Shown here one piece after another: positions 7,954 to 16,376 of a stretch of DNA of 35,517 nt. The DNA comes from Phycisphaerales bacterium (lineage in GTDB: Bacteria > Planctomycetota > Phycisphaerae > Phycisphaerales > SM1A02): contig JABAAC010000073.1 in NCBI GenBank assembly GCA_014238965.1, forward strand, positions 1 through 35,517. The letters are read 5' to 3'. The notes beneath the pieces were generated by a model that saw only the letters and a program-made list of their open reading frames with translations, was not told the origin of the DNA and searched no databases. A program made the translations under genes and the position numbers. Each line of letters starts with the position of its first letter. Positions within the stretch are counted from its first letter, which is position 1.

Positions 7954-9291
7954 TTACACCGACGCGGTCGCTGCAGCAGCCTTCACAGATGCTTCGAATC
8001 GATCGAGTAATTCATCTGCTTCGCTGGTAGTCATAATCATCGGCAGACGGAATCGAAGCGATTCCACACCACATGGTAGCGCGATCGCCTTGCGTTCAAA
8101 CAGTGCTTTAAGCACTTTGTTGCGGCGATCAGCATTGTCAAACGTGCACGCAAGGATGGTGCCCATGCCGCGCACGCTTGTGAATTGGCCTGTCTCGCGA
8201 CTGATTCGACGCATGCCCGCTTTAACGTGCTCACCCAGAGCGGTCACCTTGGCCATAAGGCCGCCTTCGATGATCAACTCGATAAAGCGCTGGCTTCGAA
8301 CCATGTCCACCAAATTGCCGCCCCAAGTTGAATTGATTCGACTCGATGTGGTGAACACGTTGTGCTCAACTTCGTCTACACGGCTGCCAGCATAGATGCC
8401 GCAGACTTGGGCCTTCTTGCCAAAGGCCACGACGTCTGGAGCGACGCCGGCATGTTGCCAGATCCATGGCTTTCCAGAACCGAAGAAGCCAGTTTGGACC
8501 TCGTCAAAGCACAAGAGGCAGTCAAACTCATCTGCATAGCCCCGAAGCGCCCGCATGAATTCTGGCCGGAAGTGATTGTCGCCACCTTCGCCTTGCATGG
8601 GCTCGATCAGAATGCCTGCGACATGGCCGTGTGTGCCATCATCGTTACGCAGTACATGCTCGATTTCGCTGCACGCTCGCGCTTCCTCAGCCTCAATGTC
8701 ATTGCACACTTCACCATCGAGATCGAACACACAATATGGATTGTGTACCCGCGGCCATTTAAACTTCGGGAACAGCCCGACCTTGTCCGGAAGGGTATTG
8801 GTGACACTCATCGTGTACCCAGTTCGACCGTGGAACGCTTGCTTGAAATGCAAGATCGACAAATCAGAACAATCCGCCAAATAATCACTTCGACCAAGCC
8901 GCCGCGCTTTCCAATCGAACGCCGTCTTCATCGCGTTCTCAACGGCTAATCCACCACCGGCTACCCAAAAGTGATGTGAAAATCCCTCTGGGGTCACGTG
9001 TGTTGCAAAGGTGTCTACAAACTCCGCGAGTTCTGCTGTGTACACGTCGGAGTTGGACAAATTGTGCTTCGCGGCTCGTTCAAGTGAGGCCACGAATGAG
9101 GCATCTTCAAAACCAGGGTGGTTATAGCCAAGGGGCCATGACGCAAAACAAGTGAACGCGTCGAGGTACTGCTCGTTGGTCACCGCATCGTGAATCCAAC
9201 AGCCTTTGGACTGCTCCAGATCAACCACCAGTGGATAGCCATCCACAAGTTGGTGTCGAGCGAGATTGGCAAGTACCTCTGTGGGATGCAT
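7954..9291 (-). CDS. lat: L-lysine 6-transaminase
   Basis: 445 residues, a class III PLP-dependent aminotransferase. It matches the lysine epsilon-aminotransferase family, which transfers the 6-amino group of L-lysine to 2-oxoglutarate to give allysine/piperideine-6-carboxylate and glutamate. Diagnostic segments are F-T-C-F-A-S-W-P-L-G-Y-N-H-P, C-F-D-E-V-Q-T-G, the PLP-lysine block A-F-G-K-K-A-Q-V-C-G (K292 the likely Schiff-base residue) and R-I-N-S-T-W-G-G-N-L-x-D-M-V-R. I chose the ATG at 9291 because AAGGAG sits about six bases upstream; the longer frame from 9330 has no such site. The product could feed lysine catabolism, an osmolyte or a secondary metabolite. No partner dehydrogenase is adjacent. 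Confidence 0.92.
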   Translation of the reverse strand: MHPTEVLANLARHQLVDGYPLVVDLEQSKGCWIHDAVTNEQYLDAFTCFASWPLGYNHPGFEDASFVASLERAAKHNLSNSDVYTAELAEFVDTFATHVTPEGFSHHFWVAGGGLAVENAMKTAFDWKARRLGRSDYLADCSDLSILHFKQAFHGRTGYTMSVTNTLPDKVGLFPKFKWPRVHNPYCVFDLDGEVCNDIEAEEARACSEIEHVLRNDDGTHGHVAGILIEPMQGEGGDNHFRPEFMRALRGYADEFDCLLCFDEVQTGFFGSGKPWIWQHAGVAPDVVAFGKKAQVCGIYAGSRVDEVEHNVFTTSSRINSTWGGNLVDMVRSQRFIELIIEGGLMAKVTALGEHVKAGMRRISRETGQFTSVRGMGTILACTFDNADRRNKVLKALFERKAIALPCGVESLRFRLPMIMTTSEADELLDRFEASVKAAAATASV

Positions 9292-9386
9292 GTGGGCTCC
9301 TTGGGCTGAAAATGCGGCTCCTTGAGCCACCTAGACCGTGCATCCTACCGACTTCTGATGCCGATCCGGCGGTCCTGAGCTGTAGG

Positions 9387-10985
9387 ATGGAAGACATGGG
9401 CATGGACACCCTTTTGCTGGACTCCGGGGCTGTTACCGAGACGCAAGTCGAGGCTGCGCGGGAGGAAACTATCCGCACGGGCGAGCGAATCGACCGAGCG
9501 CTGGTCCGAATGGGGCATGTGTCCCCCCGAGCAGTGCTCGAAGCGCTCGCGGGCCAACTAGCTATGGACATCGTTGATGTGTCGGAGATCCAACTCACCG
9601 ACACGATTGCAGAACGTATCCCGTCTCGATTGGTGTTTCGTCTGCAATGTGTTCCGCTCTCAGATGACGGAGAGCGACTGCGTATCGCAACGAGCGACCC
9701 ACTGCAGCTTGCCGAGCTCGATGAACTCAGGCTGCTCACTGGGCGAGACATAGAGCTTGTGCTCGCAGACGACGATGAACTTCGAAGCCTAATCCGGCGA
9801 CACTATGGCGTGGCTGGAGACACGCTTGAAGCGCTGGGCAGCGGCCAAGTTGTTGCACAACCAACGGAGTCATCAGAAGACGAAGCGCAGGAAGCGAGTG
9901 TCATCAAACTCGTTCGAGATCTGCTCGTGGAAGCAATCCGCGAGCGTGCCACGGATGTCCATATTGAGCCATATGAACATAGCCTGTCTATTCGATATCG
10001 CATCGACGGCGTACTCTCGCCCGCAGGCGTCCCATCGACAGTCAATCGATTTCGAGATGCCATTACCAGCCGATTAAAAATCATGGCCGGACTGAACGTC
10101 GCCGAACGCCGACGTAGCCAAGATGGCCGCCTCGCTTTCCGCCATGAAGGTCGCGAATTCGACCTGCGTGTATCCGTCATTCCCATGGTGCACGGTGAGG
10201 GCATTGTGCTTCGGTTGCTTGAATCATCAGTAGCGCTCATGGGGTTGGAGCAATTGGGCATGGAGCCCGACACGCTGTTGCGATGGGATGATCTCATCGC
10301 ACGGCCCCACGGCATTTTGCTTGTCACGGGCCCCACGGGGTCGGGCAAATCAACAACGCTGTACGCTTCGCTCAACCGAGTCGTCAGCGAATCAGTCAAA
10401 GCCATCACCATCGAGGACCCCGTGGAGTACCAACTTCAAGGTGTCAATCAGATTCCAGTGTCTCCAGATACGCTAGATTTCGCCGATGGCGTTCGGGCCA
10501 TCCTCCGACATGACCCTGACATTGTCATGGTGGGTGAAATCCGCGATCGCGAGACCGCTGAAGCGGCCATTCAGGCCTCATTGACGGGCCACCTCGTCTT
10601 TTCCACGCTCCACACCAATGATGCCCCCTCCGCCATGCCACGGCTTCTTGACATGGGTGTGGAGCCCTTCTTGGTTGCATCAAGTGTCGAAGGTGTCTTG
10701 GCTCAGCGGCTCGTGCGTCGTATCTGCACCCAATGCAGGGCTCCTGGGACTGGGTGCCGCGACTGTCGGCATACGGGTTTCAGAGGCCGCGTAGGCCTAT
10801 ATGAGCTGCTTGAACCCGATGAGCAACTGCGTGATCTCGTCTTGGCCCGCTCAGCGTCCCCTGTGCTAGCCAAAGCTGCCTTACAAGCCCAACGGCTCAT
10901 TCCATTGAAGTCGTCTGGACGTCAGAAAATCGATGCTGGCCTCACCACAGAGCAAGAAGTCGCCCGAGTCTCTTACGGGGGTTGA
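9387..10985 (+). CDS. GspE/PilB-family type II secretion or type IV pilus assembly ATPase
   Basis: 532 residues from ATG 9387 (ATG 9396, better spaced from the TAGGATGGAAG stretch, is equally possible). Residues 1-140 form the T2SSE_N/MshEN-like domain. The ATPase follows with Walker A G-P-T-G-S-G-K-S (315-322), the Asp box around T-I-E-D-P-V-E-Y, Walker B D-I-V-M-V-G-E-I-R-D and the His box S-T-L-H-T-N-D-A. A four-cysteine zinc site (C447, C450, C457, C460) precedes the G-F-R-G-R-x-G-L-Y-E-L-L end motif. The spacer between the cysteine pairs is only six residues, much shorter than in typical GspE. The enzyme powers pseudopilus or pilus assembly from the inner face of the membrane, and the prepilin-like genes in this window are candidate clients. 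No GspF/G or secretin gene is next to it. Confidence 0.92.
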   Translation: MEDMGMDTLLLDSGAVTETQVEAAREETIRTGERIDRALVRMGHVSPRAVLEALAGQLAMDIVDVSEIQLTDTIAERIPSRLVFRLQCVPLSDDGERLRIATSDPLQLAELDELRLLTGRDIELVLADDDELRSLIRRHYGVAGDTLEALGSGQVVAQPTESSEDEAQEASVIKLVRDLLVEAIRERATDVHIEPYEHSLSIRYRIDGVLSPAGVPSTVNRFRDAITSRLKIMAGLNVAERRRSQDGRLAFRHEGREFDLRVSVIPMVHGEGIVLRLLESSVALMGLEQLGMEPDTLLRWDDLIARPHGILLVTGPTGSGKSTTLYASLNRVVSESVKAITIEDPVEYQLQGVNQIPVSPDTLDFADGVRAILRHDPDIVMVGEIRDRETAEAAIQASLTGHLVFSTLHTNDAPSAMPRLLDMGVEPFLVASSVEGVLAQRLVRRICTQCRAPGTGCRDCRHTGFRGRVGLYELLEPDEQLRDLVLARSASPVLAKAALQAQRLIPLKSSGRQKIDAGLTTEQEVARVSYGG

Positions 10986-11062
10986 CCTCATTGCACTGCA
11001 AGGCCCGCCGGCACGCACACGTCGAGGGGCAATGCCTGTATCTTGACGCGACTATTAGATCT

Positions 11063-11084
11063 GGGGAAGACTGCTTGATTCCCC
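11063..11084 (+). other. Small stem-loop between gspE-like gene and the coiled-coil gene
   Basis: GGGGAA (11063-11068) and TTCCCC (11079-11084) form a six-base-pair stem with a 10-base loop, about 27 bases before the ATG at 11112. There is no T-run after it, so it is not a clear terminator. It may be chance or a processing or attenuation element within the transcript. Confidence 0.25.
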
Positions 11085-11111
11085 GCGCCACGCTCACTCG
11101 GAGATTTCCAA

Positions 11112-12485
11112 ATGGCCATTCGCACATCGGCTGGTACAGGCGTCATCGTCTCACTTGTCGTATTCGTTCTGCTTACCGTGCTACTCGCTGTGCTGTCGAT
11201 ACTGCTCTGGGGGCGGCTACGAGAAGCCCAGCAGTCTGTCGACACGGCCGATCAACACCTTGGTGAGTACGCATCAGCATCCGAGCGAACCGCTGACTGG
11301 ATGGACCAGATCAAGAACAGCAGCGGCCGAAGTTCAGTCGTGGGTTTCTTACATGATGAAAATGGGGACCTCAAGGGCCTGCTCGGCGGCACTGCTAGCG
11401 AGTCAACCGACTCCATCCGCACACGCCTGACCACGCTTGGCCTGTCAACGGACAGTACCGCGTTCGACCAGATCTCCATGTTGTCTCGCAAACTCGCTGA
11501 AACGAAGACTGCTCGAAGTGAGTTAGATCGGCGTGTCATCACGGCCGAAGGCGCCGTGTCTGATTTGCAAGGGCGCTTGGCGGATGTTGAAGCCCAGCAC
11601 GAAGCAGTTGCCCAAGCCGCGGCACGTGAGCTCGAACCATTCAGAGATGCCGAATCGCGTCACGATGCTCGGCTCAGTGAAGCCATCGATGCATTTAAGC
11701 AAGCCGAAGCGCGCACGAAAGATCGTCTTTCCGAAGATAAGGCAGACCTTGAAGATGAAAACGATGAAATTCGTCGACGAAATACGATTCTCACGTCACG
11801 GCTCACGGATCTTGAGTCACTGTATGCACGTGACCGCATCGAGCCAACGGACCCGAGCCTACTGAGCGACGGCCGTGTCATCGAAATTGTCGGAAGCGAC
11901 CGCGTCTACATCGACCGTGGTCGTCAGGACCACGTCGTCTTGGGCATGACCTTTGAAATCTATAATGATGCAGCGCAGATTCGTCCCGACGAAGAAGGTC
12001 GAATGCCACGAGGCAAGGCCAGCGTTCAGGTGCTCAAGGTGGGCGAAACCACCTCGACGGCCAAGATCACTCGATCGGATCTTCGGCAACCAGTGTTGGC
12101 CAACGACGTCATCGCTAACGCCATTTACGACCCGAATTACACGTTCAAATTCATGGTGCATGGCAAATTCGATTTGAATCAGGATGAAGCCGCCACAGAT
12201 GAAGAGGCTGGCTACTTACGTGACCGCATTCAACGCTGGGGCGCAGAAGTCGTTGAGGGCGACGCATTGCCCGGCGACTTGGACTTCTTAGTGCTGGGAC
12301 AGCAGCCTGTCGAGCCAGATCGTCCACAAGGCGCATCACTTTCGCCTCAGGAGTGGCAAGACTACACGCGCAAACGACAGGTCTACGAGACCTATCAGAA
12401 CCTGCTCGATTCGGCGCGTGAAGCTCGAGTACCAGTGCTCAATCAACACCGATTGGATATTCTCACTGGCCGCGCTGGTCACTGA
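11112..12485 (+). CDS. Membrane-anchored coiled-coil protein with BRCT-like C-terminal domain
   Basis: 457 residues, with GGAG about nine bases before the ATG. One transmembrane helix (about 11-33) is followed by a long charged, Ala/Glu/Arg-rich coiled coil (about 120-240). Residues 252-338 look like a small beta domain (D-G-R-V-I-E-I-V, V-Y-I-D-R-G, V-V-L-G-M-T-F-E-I-Y). Residues 345-453 follow the BRCT pattern: a strand F-M-V-H-G-K-F, a helix, G-A-E-V-V, then D-F-L-V-L-G-Q-Q-P, a further helix, and R-V-P-V-L-N-Q-H-R-L-D-I-L. BRCT-like domains usually bind phosphopeptides or DNA ends. One behind a membrane anchor is unusual, and the assignment rests on pattern only. I cannot name the protein. 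It lies in a co-directional run with the GspE-like and LpxL-like genes. Confidence 0.75.
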   Translation: MAIRTSAGTGVIVSLVVFVLLTVLLAVLSILLWGRLREAQQSVDTADQHLGEYASASERTADWMDQIKNSSGRSSVVGFLHDENGDLKGLLGGTASESTDSIRTRLTTLGLSTDSTAFDQISMLSRKLAETKTARSELDRRVITAEGAVSDLQGRLADVEAQHEAVAQAAARELEPFRDAESRHDARLSEAIDAFKQAEARTKDRLSEDKADLEDENDEIRRRNTILTSRLTDLESLYARDRIEPTDPSLLSDGRVIEIVGSDRVYIDRGRQDHVVLGMTFEIYNDAAQIRPDEEGRMPRGKASVQVLKVGETTSTAKITRSDLRQPVLANDVIANAIYDPNYTFKFMVHGKFDLNQDEAATDEEAGYLRDRIQRWGAEVVEGDALPGDLDFLVLGQQPVEPDRPQGASLSPQEWQDYTRKRQVYETYQNLLDSAREARVPVLNQHRLDILTGRAGH

Positions 12486-12516
12486 GCGGCCGCAGCGCCC
12501 CAACGGGGTTCTTCGC

Positions 12517-13560
12517 ATGGCTGGAACACGATCGCTTACTCGAGATCTTGCTGAGTACATCCCGGCACGAATTGTTGCCTCGGTCATCAAGTGCTTTCCC
12601 CCGGAACGCAATCAGGCCACGGCTGATGCTGCGGCGTTGGTGTACGCGCGACTTTCACCCCGACGCGTGGCACGAGCCCGCGACAACGTCAACCGATCGT
12701 TCCCCGAGTGGACACCTGAGCAGTCACATCACATCGCCATAGATTCGATCAAACACCTATTTCGCCTGGCGTTAGTAGACGCCATGCAGATGGATCGGTT
12801 CATTCATCCGGATCAATGGTGGAAACATGTCGACATGCGAGATGCCCGTTCAGCACACCAAACGCTCATTGGTGAGCAGCCCGCCATCATGGTGACGGGC
12901 CATCTAGGAAACTGGGAGCTGATGGGGTATACCCTTTCGATGCTTGGTGTTCGCCTGAACGCTATTGCTCGGCCGCTTGATAATCGGCTACTGAATCGCT
13001 GGTTGTTGGGTATTCGTGAAGCATGGGGGCTACGCGTGCTTACCAAGTTTGGCGCGTCTCAAGAGATGCAGTCCATACTTCAACGTGGCGAACACCTCGG
13101 CTTTATCGCTGACCAGAACGCCGGTGATCGCGGTACGTTTGTTCCCTTTTTTGGTCGCTTGGCATCCGCCTACAAATCCATTGCGCTTCTTGCAATCACG
13201 CAAAATCTTCCGGTTGTGGTGGCTGCTGCTTTCCGAACTGCCCCAGGACTGCACTATCAATGGCGTGTGCAAGAGGTCATTGAGCCGCACCAGTGGGCTG
13301 ATGTAGACAACCCCGTGTACTGGCTCACCGCACGCTATACGTGGGGACTGGAGCAATTGGTTCGCAGTGAGCCCAGCCAGTTCTTGTGGCTGCATCGACG
13401 GTGGAAGAGCCGGCCCCGCCATGAGCAAGAGGGTGCCACCATGCCTCCGCTGCTTGAGCGTCAAATTCAAGGACTCAATTGGTTGTCAGATGACCAAAGG
13501 CTCGCAATCATCGAGCAGTCCAACGCAGAAGCCTTTGACCAGCCTAAGGCCAAACCCTGA
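12517..13560 (+). CDS. LpxL/HtrB-family lipid A (Kdo2-lipid IVA) acyltransferase-like protein
   Basis: 347 residues. The catalytic H-x4-E motif appears as H129-L-G-N-W-E134 (T-G-H-L-G-N-W-E-L-M-G). It is followed by the family blocks R-P-L-D-N-R-L-L, F-I-A-D-Q-N-A-G-D-R-G, V-P-F-F-G-R-L-A-S and, near the end, F-L-W-L-H-R-R-W-K-S-R-P. Members transfer acyl chains to lipid A or related glycolipids at the inner membrane, so the gene supports a Gram-negative-type outer membrane. The start at ATG 12517 lies 31 bases after the preceding stop; the frame is open further upstream but would overlap that gene. The enzyme could also act on a different saccharolipid, as the substrate cannot be read from the sequence. 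Confidence 0.88.
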   Translation: MAGTRSLTRDLAEYIPARIVASVIKCFPPERNQATADAAALVYARLSPRRVARARDNVNRSFPEWTPEQSHHIAIDSIKHLFRLALVDAMQMDRFIHPDQWWKHVDMRDARSAHQTLIGEQPAIMVTGHLGNWELMGYTLSMLGVRLNAIARPLDNRLLNRWLLGIREAWGLRVLTKFGASQEMQSILQRGEHLGFIADQNAGDRGTFVPFFGRLASAYKSIALLAITQNLPVVVAAAFRTAPGLHYQWRVQEVIEPHQWADVDNPVYWLTARYTWGLEQLVRSEPSQFLWLHRRWKSRPRHEQEGATMPPLLERQIQGLNWLSDDQRLAIIEQSNAEAFDQPKAKP

Positions 13561-13571
13561 GACTCCCCCAC

Positions 13572-13958
13572 ATGGACGCGACACTTCACAATCGCAGAGT
13601 TCTCGTCGTTGATGATGATGATGATATTCGTGCAGCAATTGTGCTGGCACTTGGGATTGATGGGGCATTGGTCACTGAAGCGGCCGATGGAAACGCAGCT
13701 GTAGCGGCCTTGTTGAACGATCCACCCGAGGCCATTGTGCTGGATCTGATGCTGCCTGGCCGCAGTGGCTTCTTGGTGCTGGACGAGGCCAAATTGCTCC
13801 AACCTCCGCCCATAGTCATCATGGTGACCGCAAATGAGGGCCGACGACACGAGTCGTATGCTCGGACGCAGGGTGTAGATGATTACTTCGTCAAGCCAGT
13901 ACCCCTTGCAATGCTCTCCAAAAGGCTGGCAGACTTGCTCGCCGATCGGTCCTGCTAG
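13572..13958 (+). CDS. Stand-alone response regulator receiver protein
   Basis: 128 residues and nothing but a CheY-like receiver domain. It shows the acidic cluster D14-D18, phospho-acceptor D58 in V-L-D-L-M-L-P-G, the switch Thr86 in M-V-T-A-N and Lys108 in V-K-P. There is no output domain, so it probably acts by protein contact, as CheY or Spo0F-like relays do. It begins 11 bases after the acyltransferase and is followed 13 bases later by the 99-residue unknown gene, so these genes are probably co-transcribed. No histidine kinase is in the window. Confidence 0.93.
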   Translation: MDATLHNRRVLVVDDDDDIRAAIVLALGIDGALVTEAADGNAAVAALLNDPPEAIVLDLMLPGRSGFLVLDEAKLLQPPPIVIMVTANEGRRHESYARTQGVDDYFVKPVPLAMLSKRLADLLADRSC

Positions 13959-13971
13959 GATTGGCAGATTC

Positions 13972-14271
13972 ATGGCACAACAATTTGTCATCATGGCTCG
14001 AGAGGGAGACGGCGCCACGCCTCTAGGCACGCGTGGGGAAGTTATCGATCGACTCGCCTCCATGAACACCATGGCTGAAGAGGCCGGTGAAGATGTGCTC
14101 TGGGGCCCGGGAATTCGAATTGATCTTCCGCCGGAACAAGACCCAGTGACCCAAATGCTCTTGGGGATTGTTGAAGAGGAAATCGCTTGGCTGGTCATCA
14201 TGCGGCTCGGTCGCGAGTGCAATTGGCGCATTATCGACATGGAGACCGGTCAGGAACTGGAACCTGAATGA
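13972..14271 (+). CDS. Conserved-looking small protein of unknown function (99 aa)
   Basis: The ATG at 13972 is preceded by a TAGGA-containing leader and starts M-A-Q-Q-F-V-I-M-A-R-E-G-D-G. The protein is acidic, with no membrane segment or signal peptide. It contains a helix with many Glu and Ala (V-E-E-E-I-A-W-L-V-I-M-R-L-G-R-E) and ends Q-E-L-E-P-E. Its last four bases overlap the next gene's start (ATGA). The tight spacing after the response regulator suggests a shared transcript and perhaps a shared pathway. I do not recognise a domain. Confidence 0.7.
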   Translation: MAQQFVIMAREGDGATPLGTRGEVIDRLASMNTMAEEAGEDVLWGPGIRIDLPPEQDPVTQMLLGIVEEEIAWLVIMRLGRECNWRIIDMETGQELEPE

Positions 14272-14633
14272 CCCACGCCGCTGAGCAAGCGGACCACAGC
14301 CCGACACAAGGCCTGTGTGTCACGCGCAAACACGGCGACGAGGCGCTTCATCGAGCAGCAGTCATGGCCGTGGACTATCGAGGCGATGTCACACTGGAGC
14401 TCATAACCGGTGACCCGATTGCGTGCTTCGTCTTCGACTGCACGCACAAGAGTGTTCGGTACATGACCGCTAATGGTGACCGAGAACAACGTGCAATAGA
14501 CCAGATCCATGCGGTTCGATTCAGTGGCAAGGACACCGCTGCGGGCATGACATTCGATCGGTGGATTGAGCGATACGTGGAGCGCACACTTGCGGGCGAT
14601 GACGCCTCACTGCACGAGTCAGAAGACGGTTAA
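14268..14633 (+). CDS. Small soluble protein of unknown function (121 aa)
   Basis: Starts within the stop of the preceding gene (ATGA overlap, 14268-14271), so it is translationally coupled. After a polar leader, residues 30-95 look like a compact beta-sheet: D-Y-R-G-D-V-T-L-E-L-I-T-G-D-P-I, F-V-F-D-C, S-V-R-Y-M, I-D-Q-I-H-A-V-R-F-S-G. A segment D-T-A-A-G-M-T-F-D-R-W-I-E-R-Y-V-E follows. No export signal is visible. The fold could be a small barrel used for protein contact, but that is inference. It is the last plus-strand gene of this run and converges on the gene ending at 14661. Confidence 0.7.
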   Translation: MTHAAEQADHSPTQGLCVTRKHGDEALHRAAVMAVDYRGDVTLELITGDPIACFVFDCTHKSVRYMTANGDREQRAIDQIHAVRFSGKDTAAGMTFDRWIERYVERTLAGDDASLHESEDG

Positions 14634-14660
14634 AGCCTCCGAAGGGAACGTTCTGGGGCA

Positions 14661-15383
14661 CTATGCAGCGAGGCGATCTCGCAAAGCTACGTCGATAGCG
14701 ATCCACTGGCCACCGCCTGGGCCATCAAAGACAACCGACTCAACACCCTGTCCACGCAAGCGAAGCAGTATGGCGCGAAGATCCTCTGGCTCTAGGGCAA
14801 CGACACATGCATCTGGATCGCTCACGAGCCGTGGGCCCATCGTCGAAGCGCGAGCAGTCGCTCGGTGCATGTCCGTGAACAAACGCAAACAAGGTTGATC
14901 GTTGACAATTTCAACCAATGGGGCTGATGGGGAAACAGGGTCTCGGAGCACAAAAAGCTGGCCAATTGGCTGGACATTGGTCACCTCCCCGGCCTGCCGG
15001 AGCGCACCGGCGACCGCTTCAAGCGGTAGCCGAACACTGTCTGGTCCATGATTGATACGGACCCAGTTGAGTCCTCGCCCGGCAAGTCGCGTCAGCAGTG
15101 CCGCCATATGGGATGGTGAACAACTTGCGGAGCAGACGTCCGTGTCAAGCGCCCCGGCAATCCACCCATGGACGGCTTGATTGGCCTTTCGCCGAGTAGT
15201 GAAGATCAAAAGGACTGGCACGTCGTCTTCGAGCACGAGGTAGGGCATTGGGTCACCGTCGCAACCAAGCACCGGCAGATGCCATCGCGCATGGGCTGCG
15301 CATCGCTCCACAGCCATTCGAGGGCCCGTGGCATTGCTGATTCGAGGGGCGGCATTCAGACGATCATTGTCGTGCTTGGGCAT
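14661..15383 (-). CDS. Unknown protein with an internally duplicated SseB-like domain
   Basis: 240 residues, cytoplasmic, not recognised by name. Two halves align to one another. Residues 47-124 have the order strand P-Y-L-V-L-E-D-D-V-P-V-L-L-I-F-T, then L-L-T-R-L-A-G-R-G-L-N-W-V-R-I. Residues 155-233 have P-L-V-E-I-V-N-D-Q-P-C-L-R-L-F-T, then I-L-L-R-L-R-G-Q-G-V-E-S-V-V-F. The pattern (short strands with a V/L-F-T turn, then a helix and a V-x-F strand) resembles SseB N-terminal-type domains, but this is a weak resemblance. It lies 66 bases downstream of the ABC transporter ATPase on the same strand and may share its transcript. Nothing ties it to transport. Confidence 0.6.
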   Translation of the reverse strand: MPKHDNDRLNAAPRISNATGPRMAVERCAAHARWHLPVLGCDGDPMPYLVLEDDVPVLLIFTTRRKANQAVHGWIAGALDTDVCSASCSPSHMAALLTRLAGRGLNWVRINHGPDSVRLPLEAVAGALRQAGEVTNVQPIGQLFVLRDPVSPSAPLVEIVNDQPCLRLFTDMHRATARASTMGPRLVSDPDACVVALEPEDLRAILLRLRGQGVESVVFDGPGGGQWIAIDVALRDRLAA

Positions 15384-15449
15384 CTTTGATTCTCCGGGAG
15401 AGCGCTGTAAGGGCCTCCTGTCCGAGAATCAACAACGTGCCTCACCCAT

Positions 15450-16376
15450 TCACGGTTCGGCAGAAACTGCAATTCGATGTCCCTCACCGAGGTCGGCAAG
15501 CTGATATCCGGGCCGTCCAGGCCACCAGGGCACTGCTCCAATGGCACTTTTTTCCTCCATCGCCGCCTGATCAACCATCGCTTCAAGCTCTACGAGTCGC
15601 CCAGTGCCCCAAATGGTAGGCACGCAGGCAAGAAGCCCCCGCGTATAGGGATGCGACGGATGATCAAAGACCAATCGAGCCGGGCCGCTCTCGCAAATAT
15701 GGCCACTTCGCATGACGATGACATAATCTGCCCACGTGGCAACACATGAAACGTCGTGTGTCACCAACAGCACTCCTGCCCCCTGCGTTGCCGCAAGAGA
15801 AAGCCGGTCCAACACAATGCGCCTTGTGACAGGATCAAGCGCTGTCGTGGGCTCGTCCGCCAAGACGAGCCCTGGACCAGCAGCGAGCGCCATAGCGACG
15901 AGGACCCGCTGCCGCATGCCGCCGCTGAGTTGATGCGGCCATGCCCTCAACAGCGATCGAGCATCAGGCAATCCCATTTCTTGCAGTGAGGCTTCGCACC
16001 ACTGCGTAGACGTATCTGCACCTGTGCGACGCGCTCTTGCCTCGATAAGTTGAGCCCCAATTCGAAGCACCGGATTCAAGGCTGTCATTGGTTCTTGGAA
16101 GATCATGCCAATATCGATGCCGCAGCGGCTTCGGCGATCGGCAGCGGACAACTCACTGACGAGTTGCCCATCAAGCCTGATGTGGCCGCCCCTCTGCCCA
16201 ACTCCCGGAGGAAGCAATCCAGCAACCGCCAGAAGACTCAATGACTTGCCGCTGCCACTCTCGCCAACAAGCGCCGTCCGGCTGCCTGCGGGCACATCGA
16301 ATGAAACGCACTGCACAAGGTCGTCTCCGCTCTGCGACACCAGATGAAGCGACTCGATGGACAGTCGGGGCATCAT
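15450..16376 (-). CDS. Peptide/nickel-type ABC transporter ATP-binding protein (OppD/DppD-like)
   Basis: 308 residues. Walker A is G-E-S-G-S-G-K-S (38-45), the Q-loop is F-Q-E-P-M-T-A-L-N-P, the signature is L-S-G-G-M-R-Q-R (149-156), and Walker B runs into D-E-P-T-T-A-L-D near 174-181. The H-loop is T-H-D. The C-terminal H-P-Y-T-R-G-L-L-A-C-V-P element is characteristic of the OppD/DppD group that drives uptake of di- and oligopeptides or nickel. Its start overlaps the permease stop (16373-16376), so the two are coupled. Only one ATPase is present, where Opp/Dpp systems usually carry two. Confidence 0.93.
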   Translation of the reverse strand: MMPRLSIESLHLVSQSGDDLVQCVSFDVPAGSRTALVGESGSGKSLSLLAVAGLLPPGVGQRGGHIRLDGQLVSELSAADRRSRCGIDIGMIFQEPMTALNPVLRIGAQLIEARARRTGADTSTQWCEASLQEMGLPDARSLLRAWPHQLSGGMRQRVLVAMALAAGPGLVLADEPTTALDPVTRRIVLDRLSLAATQGAGVLLVTHDVSCVATWADYVIVMRSGHICESGPARLVFDHPSHPYTRGLLACVPTIWGTGRLVELEAMVDQAAMEEKSAIGAVPWWPGRPGYQLADLGEGHRIAVSAEP

